Shown piece after piece: positions 57,616 through 64,000 of a DNA stretch of 64,000 nt. Under the pieces are notes generated by a model. It saw only the letters and a program-made list of their open reading frames with translations, had not been told where the DNA came from and ran no database searches. The position numbers and the translations under genes were made by a program. Positions within the stretch are counted from its first letter, which is position 1; every line of letters starts with the position of its first letter. Origin of the DNA: Chitinophaga polysaccharea (GTDB lineage: Bacteria; Bacteroidota; Bacteroidia; Chitinophagales; Chitinophagaceae); contig NZ_VIWO01000009.1 of the NCBI RefSeq assembly GCF_007829335.1, positions 1 through 64,000 of the forward strand, written 5' to 3'.

Positions 57616-59547
57616 ATGAAATTTGCGATTGGCGTTGTTTTCTTTTTTTCTTTTTACGCGTTGACATCGTTTGCCCAAAAAGCAACGGTGCAATCGCCGG
57701 ATCAACGGATAAGTGTTTCTTTATTTTCTACACAAGATAATGGTGTGGGAGGATGGTATATCAAAGCATCCCGTAATAGCCAGGGAAAGATAGTGGAAGT
57801 GATTCCACGTATTGATATTGGACTGGTGCGCAGCGATCAGGAATTTTCAAAGGAACTGAAGTTGCTTAAAGCAGGTAAACCCCGGCTGATCCATGAGCAG
57901 TATACTGCATTGCATGGCAAAAGATCGGCTTGTACCAATGAAGGAAATGAAGTCATCGTTTCTTTTGAAAACCCATCCAAAGCAAAAATGAATGTTGTGA
58001 TCAGGGCTTATAACAACGGTATTGCTTTCCGTTATGAGTTCCCGGATAAACAGGGTACGTTTGTGATAAAGGATGAACTAACTGCTTACACGATTCCTGG
58101 AGAAACAAGCCGGTGGATGGAAAAATGGAATGCACCCAATGAAGAATTTTATACTTCCATGAGTGATAGCAGCATTCAAAAACAGCAATGGTGCTACCCG
58201 GCGCTTTTTAAATTAAAAGATAATTCCTGCTGGTTCCTGTTACATGAAGCCGATGTAACAGGAGCCTATTGTGGTACTAAACTCAGTAACACAAATGATG
58301 CATCCATCTACAAATTAACATTTCCGGATCAGCGGGACGGAAAAGGGCAGGGGGCATCGCAGCCGACCATCACGCTGCCCTGGCAATCTCCCTGGCGCGT
58401 GATTATTGCCGGTACGCTGGCAGATGTGGTGGCATCTACATTAACGGATGATGTGGCCACTCCATCGGTGGTAAAGCAGACGGATTGGATTAAACCGGGG
58501 ATTGCTTCCTGGAATTACTGGTCCCATAATCACGGCACCATGGATTATAAAGTGGTGTGTGAGTTTGCCGACCTGGCGGCAGAAATGAACTGGCCCTATA
58601 CCTTGCTCGACTGGGAGTGGGATGCCATGGGCAATGGCGGAAACCTGGAAGATGCACTTCAATATATTCATTCAAAGGGAGTGAAGCCACTAATGTGGTA
58701 CAATTCAGGTGGCCCCCATACCGATGTTGGTGCAACACCGCGCGACAGGCTATTGACGCATGAAAAGCGGGTAGAAGAATTTACAAAATTGAAAAAATTA
58801 GGTATTGCAGGTATAAAAGTAGATTTTTTTGAGAGTGAGAAACAGGAGATGATTCAATATTATCTCGATATCCTGAAAGATGCCGCTGCATTTGAAATAA
58901 TGGTTTATTTACACGGTTGCCTGGTGCCAAGGGGCTGGACAAGAACCTATCCTAACCTGATGACACAGGAAGCGGTACGAGGAGCGGAGTGGTACAATTA
59001 TGACCCCAACGCTACGCTGGCTATGCCGGTACACAACGCCATTTTGCCTTTCACCCGCAACGTGGTGGGTCCAATGGACTATACACCAGTTACCTTTACC
59101 AACTCCCAATTCCCACATACCACCTCGTATGGGCATGAGCTGGCCCTGAGTATCGTGTTTGAATCCGGTATCCAGCATATGGCAGACCGGCCGGAAGGCT
59201 ATCGTGAGTTGCCCGATGACGCTAAAGCATTCATACGGGAAGTACCTGCCGCATGGGATGATACCAGGTTACTGGCCGGTTATCCCGGTAAAGATGTGAT
59301 GCTGGCGCGCCGTAAGAATGATACCTGGTTTATCGGCGGCATTAACGCAGAACTGCTGGAAAAAAAAGAAAAGATCAATTTCAGTTTCCTGCCGGAAGGA
59401 ACTAAATATAAGCTGACATTAATTAGTGACGGAAAACACGATAAAGCGTTTACCACCAGGTATTTGGTGGTAGACAGATCCAGCACAGTAAACGTTCCCG
59501 TGCTTCGCCGTGGTGGATTTGTGGCAGTAATGAAACCAATGCCATAA
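57616..59547 (+). CDS. GH97 retaining-type alpha-galactosidase-like enzyme
   Basis: 643 residues with signal MKFAIGVVFFFSF...TSFAQ. The N-terminal beta-sandwich (about 25-260) and catalytic barrel (about 270-545) match family 97. The barrel has GIKVDFFESEKQEM with Asp403 in the nucleophile position and MTQEAVRG with Glu452, the layout of retaining GH97 alpha-galactosidases. The inverting SusB type would instead use two Glu bases. Common xyloglucan carries beta-linked galactose, so its target here is unclear. Alpha-galactosides from co-occurring polymers are possible. Confidence 0.87.
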   Translation: MKFAIGVVFFFSFYALTSFAQKATVQSPDQRISVSLFSTQDNGVGGWYIKASRNSQGKIVEVIPRIDIGLVRSDQEFSKELKLLKAGKPRLIHEQYTALHGKRSACTNEGNEVIVSFENPSKAKMNVVIRAYNNGIAFRYEFPDKQGTFVIKDELTAYTIPGETSRWMEKWNAPNEEFYTSMSDSSIQKQQWCYPALFKLKDNSCWFLLHEADVTGAYCGTKLSNTNDASIYKLTFPDQRDGKGQGASQPTITLPWQSPWRVIIAGTLADVVASTLTDDVATPSVVKQTDWIKPGIASWNYWSHNHGTMDYKVVCEFADLAAEMNWPYTLLDWEWDAMGNGGNLEDALQYIHSKGVKPLMWYNSGGPHTDVGATPRDRLLTHEKRVEEFTKLKKLGIAGIKVDFFESEKQEMIQYYLDILKDAAAFEIMVYLHGCLVPRGWTRTYPNLMTQEAVRGAEWYNYDPNATLAMPVHNAILPFTRNVVGPMDYTPVTFTNSQFPHTTSYGHELALSIVFESGIQHMADRPEGYRELPDDAKAFIREVPAAWDDTRLLAGYPGKDVMLARRKNDTWFIGGINAELLEKKEKINFSFLPEGTKYKLTLISDGKHDKAFTTRYLVVDRSSTVNVPVLRRGGFVAVMKPMP

Positions 59548-59575
59548 CAAAGGAACGTATTGAAATAGAAAATAG

Positions 59576-61765
59576 ATGGAAATGAAAAGAATAGTAAGGC
59601 AATTGGTGCTTGGCGTTACAGGCCTGTTGATAGGAGGGATAGCCAGTGCGCAATTGACCACAAATGATAGTAAGCGGGAGGACAAGATCCGGTCCCTGAT
59701 CGGGCGGATGACCCTGGATGAAAAAGTTAGCCTGCTACATGCCAATTCAAAATTTTATGTGTCGGGTATTAAAAGATTGGGTATCCCGGAGTTGGCAACC
59801 AGCGATGGCCCACATGGGGTGCGTGCAGAAATAAACCGGCACGACTGGGCCTATGCCGGATGGACTAACGACTCAGCCACCTGCTTTCCGCCAGGGACGG
59901 CATTGGCAGCTACCTGGAATCCGAAGCTGGCTTATGAGCGGGGAATAGTATTGGGAGAAGAAGCCCGTTTCCGGAAAAAAGATGTTTTACTCGGACCAGG
60001 TGTCAATATAATCCGTTCGCCGCTCTGCGGACGAAATTTCGAGTACATGAGCGAAGATCCGTTCCTCATTTCAAAAATGGCAGTGGCTTATATTAAAGCG
60101 CTACAGTCGAAAGATGTAGCCGTAAGCGTAAAACATTGGCTGGCTAATAACCAGGAAACCCATCGGGATTCTGTTGATGTACACATGAGTGAGCGGGCAC
60201 TGCGCGAAATTTACCTGCCAGGATTTAAGGCCTCGGTTATGGAAGGCGGTGCTTACACGGTAATGGCAGCATACAATAAATTCAGGGGCGACTGGTGCTC
60301 CGAAAATGAATACCTGGACAGGGAAATTCTCCGTAAAGAATTTGGTTTTAAAGGCGTATTGATGACCGACTGGGCGGCTGCGCATACAACTGTAAAAGCT
60401 GCATTGGCCGGCCTTGATCTGGAAATGGGAACAGATAAGAAGGATTATAACGAATGGTATTTTGCCGATCCGTTAATCCGGGCAGTAAAGGAAGGAAAAG
60501 TGCCCGTTGCGGTTGTTGATGAAAAAGTAGCGAATGTATTACGGGTGATGATGGCGACAAAGATGTTTGACGAAGGAAAGCGTGAAAAGGGCAAAATGAA
60601 TACGCCGGAACATCAGCAGGCCGCCTATAACGACGCCATCGAAGCAGCGGTGTTATTACAGAATAGTGGAAACATACTTCCGCTTGATTTCAAAAAGATA
60701 AAATCAGTGGCCGTTATTGGCGATAATGCTACCCGCAGACATTGTAATGGAGGACTTAGCTCTGAAATAAAAGCGCTGTACGAAGTTACACCACTGGAGG
60801 CTATCCGGAAAAAGTTTGGAGCAGATGTGAAAATTAATTTTGCCCAGGGGTATGAGAAGCAGTCTTCTTTCAGAGAAGGCAGCAATACGGGTCAGACAAA
60901 CGCCGATAAGATCGATTGGAAATTAATTGACGAAGCAGTTAAGGCGGCAAAAGAGTCAGACGTCGTAGTTGTTTTTGGGGGATTGAATCATGACTTCGAT
61001 ACAGAGTCTTCCGATAAACAGCATATGGATTTACCTTATGGACAGGATGTATTGATCCGTGAAGTAGCGAAGGCTAATCCTAACACCGTGGTGGTGATTA
61101 TAGCCGGATCACCAGTAAAATTATCCGGCATTGTTCACCGGGTACCTGCAATATTATGGTCATGGTTTGGCGGAATGGAAGCAGGTAATGCCGTGGCAGA
61201 TCTATTAAGCGGTAAAGTGAATCCCTCCGGTAAACTACCGTTTACCTTGCCAGTATCACTGGACCAGTCGCCGGCGCATGCCCTGGGTAATTTTCCCGGC
61301 AGAGGCCTTAGTGTAAACTATGAAGAAGATATTTTGGTAGGCTATCGCTGGTTTGATACAAAGAAAATCATGCCCCAGTTTCCATTTGGATATGGTCTTT
61401 CTTATACCGGGTTTTCTATTGATAATTTTTCTGCAGATAAAGCCAGTTATGCAAAGGATGAAACCATCCATGCAAAATGTACGGTAACGAATACTGGCTC
61501 CAGGGAAGGAGCAGAGGTGGTGCAGTTATATGTCAGCGATCCCCAATGTGCGGTGCTGCGCCCGGACAAAGAATTAAAAGCTTTTGAGAAGGTTTTTCTC
61601 CGGCCTGGCGAAACAAAAACGGTTGAACTTTTAGTAAAAGTGGCAGACCTGGCATTTTATGATGAGGCAAGAAAATCCTGGAATGTAGAAGCAGGCGATT
61701 TTATATTACATATGGGCAACTCGTCACGTAATATTTCATCATCCGTGAATATTATGGTTAAATGA
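59576..61765 (+). CDS. GH3 beta-glucosidase
   Basis: 729 residues with signal peptide ending GGIASAQ. An N-terminal barrel with SVKHWLANNQE and nucleophile Asp265 in GVLMTDWAAAH is followed by the alpha/beta sandwich (about 360-580; VVVFGGLNHDFDTESSDKQH) and a fibronectin type III-like C-terminal domain (about 630-720). It would release glucose from the backbone end of xyloglucan oligosaccharides, alternating with GH31. Beta-xylosidase activity is common in the family and cannot be excluded. Confidence 0.9.
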   Translation: MEMKRIVRQLVLGVTGLLIGGIASAQLTTNDSKREDKIRSLIGRMTLDEKVSLLHANSKFYVSGIKRLGIPELATSDGPHGVRAEINRHDWAYAGWTNDSATCFPPGTALAATWNPKLAYERGIVLGEEARFRKKDVLLGPGVNIIRSPLCGRNFEYMSEDPFLISKMAVAYIKALQSKDVAVSVKHWLANNQETHRDSVDVHMSERALREIYLPGFKASVMEGGAYTVMAAYNKFRGDWCSENEYLDREILRKEFGFKGVLMTDWAAAHTTVKAALAGLDLEMGTDKKDYNEWYFADPLIRAVKEGKVPVAVVDEKVANVLRVMMATKMFDEGKREKGKMNTPEHQQAAYNDAIEAAVLLQNSGNILPLDFKKIKSVAVIGDNATRRHCNGGLSSEIKALYEVTPLEAIRKKFGADVKINFAQGYEKQSSFREGSNTGQTNADKIDWKLIDEAVKAAKESDVVVVFGGLNHDFDTESSDKQHMDLPYGQDVLIREVAKANPNTVVVIIAGSPVKLSGIVHRVPAILWSWFGGMEAGNAVADLLSGKVNPSGKLPFTLPVSLDQSPAHALGNFPGRGLSVNYEEDILVGYRWFDTKKIMPQFPFGYGLSYTGFSIDNFSADKASYAKDETIHAKCTVTNTGSREGAEVVQLYVSDPQCAVLRPDKELKAFEKVFLRPGETKTVELLVKVADLAFYDEARKSWNVEAGDFILHMGNSSRNISSSVNIMVK

Positions 61766-61769
61766 AATA

Positions 61770-64000
61770 ATGAAGATAACAATGCAAATGAATAAGCATA
61801 TTATACTTGTCCTTATAACAATTTTAATATCTGGATGGAAAGCAGGAGCACAGCAAGCCGACCAATTTTTTCCTGCAGAGAACCTCGTTACTACCGGCAT
61901 CTATTATTATCCCGAGCATTGGAATGAAAACCAATGGGAGCGGGATATAAAAAAGATCGCTGATATGGGCTTTGAGTTTGTACACCTTGCCGAGTTTGCC
62001 TGGTTTAGGATGGAACCCACGGAGGGAAAATTCGACTTTGAGTGGCTTGATAAGGTGGTAAGCCTGTGCGCAAAATATAACCTCAAAGTACTGATGTGTA
62101 CTCCTTCCGCTACCACGCCGGCGTGGATGAGGACTAATTACCCGGAAACTTTCGTGATGGATGGTCATTATATCCGCGGAGAGCAGGGTACACGCGGGTT
62201 AGGATCAATCGTTAACCCCGTTTACCGGAAGTTTGTAAAGAATATCGTAACGGAGATAGGCAAACGTTACGGCGCCAATAAAAATGTAGTGGGCTGGCAA
62301 CTGGATAATGAGCCGGATGCGAAACCTGACTATAGCCCTTCTTCACAAGATGCATTCAGGCAGTGGCTGCAGCTTAAGTATACAACTGTCGAAGCCTTGA
62401 ACATCGCCTGGGGAACCGCCTTCTGGAGCCAATGGTACAATAGTTTCGACCAGGTGATCATTCCAAATACGAACCTGGTTGGCTGGTGGGGAAATAATCC
62501 CCATGCCTTGCTGGATTTTAAACGGTATTGCGCAGATGCGCAAGGCGCATTTCTTGATTTTCAGGCGGGCATATTACGGGAAAATATCTCAAAGGATCAA
62601 TATATCACCACCAATTACACCGCGGTTTCCACAGGGGCTGATCCCCGGCGGACAAACAAACTCGATTTTGCAACCTACACGGCTTATCCAAATGGAGGCA
62701 CAAATAATATCGGTGACCTGGGCTTTCGTTTAGGAAATAGTAAGGTAATCCTCTTCGCAGCGGAATATTATAAGTCAGTCGGCGGGATCTCCGGTGTGAT
62801 GGAAATTCAGCCAGGCCCCGTCAACTGGGGCAGTTATAATCCGCTACTACTGCCAGGCACCGTACGTATGTGGCTTTATCACACCTTTGCGGCTGGAGGA
62901 CAATTGGCCAGCTCTTACCGGTTTCGCCAGGTTAACTACAGTGCTGAACAGTATCATGCCGGTGTGATAGAAACGGACGGTGTAACTCCTTCAGCTGGTG
63001 GGGAAGAGTATATGCAATTCATGAAGGAAATAAAAATCCTGAGAAAACAATACAAACCGGGTACCGCCATGCCGGAAAAGCTGGCGGCCCGCTCAACAGC
63101 CATTGTTTGGAACCTCGAAAATTACTGGACAATTGACCGGCAAAAGCAAACCTGGCAATGGGATACCTGGAACTACCCGGTTAAATTCCTGGAAATCGCC
63201 AAATCATTTGGTGCGCCGGTAGATGTGATCCCGGAAACCGCTGATCTGTCGAAATATAAGTTTGTTGTTGTACCTGCATACGAAATGGTAGATAGCGTTT
63301 TGATAAAGAAGTGGCAGGACTATGCGGCAAAAGGCGGTCATCTGATCATTACCTGCCGTACAGGCACCAAAGATCGTATGGGGCACTTTTGGGAAACAGG
63401 ATGGGCGGAACCTATGTCCGGACTGATAGGGGCCCGGGTCAAAGCAACTGATATGCTTTCAAACAGCGCTAAAGGGGATATCCTGATGAAATCAACATAC
63501 TACAGCTGGAATAATTGGGCCGACCTACTGGCACCGGACAAAAATACAACACCACTTGCCATATATGACAACCAGTTCTATCGTGGAAAGGCGGCAGTAG
63601 TAAAGCATAAGATAGGCAAAGGCAATGTTACATACATCGGGGTGGATACAGATGATTCGAAACTGGAATCGGATATATTACAGGAGATATATAACGAGGC
63701 AGGTGCCACTACGGAGCATTTTCCGCCGGGTGTATACGTTTATTGGCGGGATGGTTTTTACGTGGCGGTAAACTATTCTTCTGATAATTATGAAATGAAA
63801 GTACCTGGTCAGGCCAGTATACTGATTGGAGAGAAAGTGCTGAAACCCGCAGGAGTGCTGGTTTGGAGCGAGCAAAACCCAGACACCGTATCTACTTTCC
63901 CCAATCCGCCGGCCGGATTTAATGTGCAACATAATAATGTGCCCCATGGAAAATTGACAGCTGTTCAATATCATTCAACAACACTGGGAAAACTCCGGGA
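61770..64000 (+). CDS. GH42 beta-galactosidase, cut by the window edge
   Basis: The frame is open from ATG 61770 to the last base (743 codons), so the C-terminal end is missing. A signal peptide (ISGWKAGAQ) precedes YYYPEHWNENQWERDIKKI, the typical GH42 start. Acid/base Glu181 lies in WQLDNEPD and nucleophile Glu345 in VMEIQPGPVNWG. A trimerisation-like alpha/beta domain follows (about 430-630). It overlaps no neighbour; the GH3 stop is 5 bp upstream. It would remove beta-galactose from xyloglucan side chains, a job usually given to GH2 or GH35 in such loci. Confidence 0.88.
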   Translation, partial: MKITMQMNKHIILVLITILISGWKAGAQQADQFFPAENLVTTGIYYYPEHWNENQWERDIKKIADMGFEFVHLAEFAWFRMEPTEGKFDFEWLDKVVSLCAKYNLKVLMCTPSATTPAWMRTNYPETFVMDGHYIRGEQGTRGLGSIVNPVYRKFVKNIVTEIGKRYGANKNVVGWQLDNEPDAKPDYSPSSQDAFRQWLQLKYTTVEALNIAWGTAFWSQWYNSFDQVIIPNTNLVGWWGNNPHALLDFKRYCADAQGAFLDFQAGILRENISKDQYITTNYTAVSTGADPRRTNKLDFATYTAYPNGGTNNIGDLGFRLGNSKVILFAAEYYKSVGGISGVMEIQPGPVNWGSYNPLLLPGTVRMWLYHTFAAGGQLASSYRFRQVNYSAEQYHAGVIETDGVTPSAGGEEYMQFMKEIKILRKQYKPGTAMPEKLAARSTAIVWNLENYWTIDRQKQTWQWDTWNYPVKFLEIAKSFGAPVDVIPETADLSKYKFVVVPAYEMVDSVLIKKWQDYAAKGGHLIITCRTGTKDRMGHFWETGWAEPMSGLIGARVKATDMLSNSAKGDILMKSTYYSWNNWADLLAPDKNTTPLAIYDNQFYRGKAAVVKHKIGKGNVTYIGVDTDDSKLESDILQEIYNEAGATTEHFPPGVYVYWRDGFYVAVNYSSDNYEMKVPGQASILIGEKVLKPAGVLVWSEQNPDTVSTFPNPPAGFNVQHNNVPHGKLTAVQYHSTTLGKLR

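Noticed and set aside
1..64000. CRISPR arrays, tRNA or rRNA genes
   Set aside because: No regularly spaced repeats and no recognisable tRNA or rRNA sequence were seen on reading the intergenic regions.

Overview
The window reads as chromosome of a polysaccharide-degrading Bacteroidota, most likely a member of Chitinophagaceae. The signs are tandem SusC/SusD pairs, two hybrid two-component sensor/regulators (HTCS), a type IX secretion C-terminal domain, lipoprotein-rich glycoside hydrolase clusters and TAnnTTTG-type -7 promoter boxes. It is almost entirely two neighbouring polysaccharide utilization loci (PULs).

Layout. 0-0.4 kb: the 3' end of a DDE transposase and a hairpin. 0.4-2.6 kb (minus strand): a two-gene unit of a thiamine-diphosphate enzyme and a stand-alone MEKHLA-domain protein. 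3.2-6.1 kb (minus): a GH74 xyloglucanase with a secretion tail. 6.8-32.7 kb: a xylan PUL comprising GH43, a double CE1 esterase, two SusC/SusD pairs, a DUF1735-type surface lipoprotein, a GH10 with inserted carbohydrate-binding modules, HTCS-1 (minus), a GH43-CBM6-GH43 fusion and a second GH10. 32.7-36.9 kb: a fucose module with an AraC regulator (minus), GH29 alpha-fucosidase, an aldo/keto reductase and a sugar mutarotase. 36.9-64 kb: a xyloglucan PUL with HTCS-2, GH31 alpha-xylosidase, two SusC/SusD pairs, an IPT/TIG surface glycan-binding lipoprotein, BACON-GH5 endoglucanase, GH97, GH3 and a GH42 that runs off the window.

How they work together. In the xylan PUL, the esterases and GH43/GH10 enzymes trim and cut arabinoxylan, the SusC/D pairs import the pieces and HTCS-1 probably senses them. 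In the xyloglucan PUL, GH74 and GH5 cut the backbone, SusC/D import oligosaccharides, and GH31, GH3, GH42 and GH29 remove xylose, glucose, galactose and fucose. The reductase and mutarotase then start oxidation of the fucose.

Main discovery. Four promoters, upstream of GH74 (minus), of a dead GH5 gene (minus), of GH31 (plus) and of the second xyloglucan SusC operon (plus), can be superimposed without gaps. Each has TGTAACATT at position 1, a -7 box of the form TARYTTYA at position 61, and a second, degenerate half-site about 22 bp after the first in at least three. This looks like the operator of HTCS-2, and it ties the distant GH74 gene into the xyloglucan regulon across the xylan PUL. One of the promoters still fronts a previously hidden GH5 pseudogene (36.92-37.47 kb, minus strand), and another fronts the decayed first codons of a GH31-like gene (49.8 kb).
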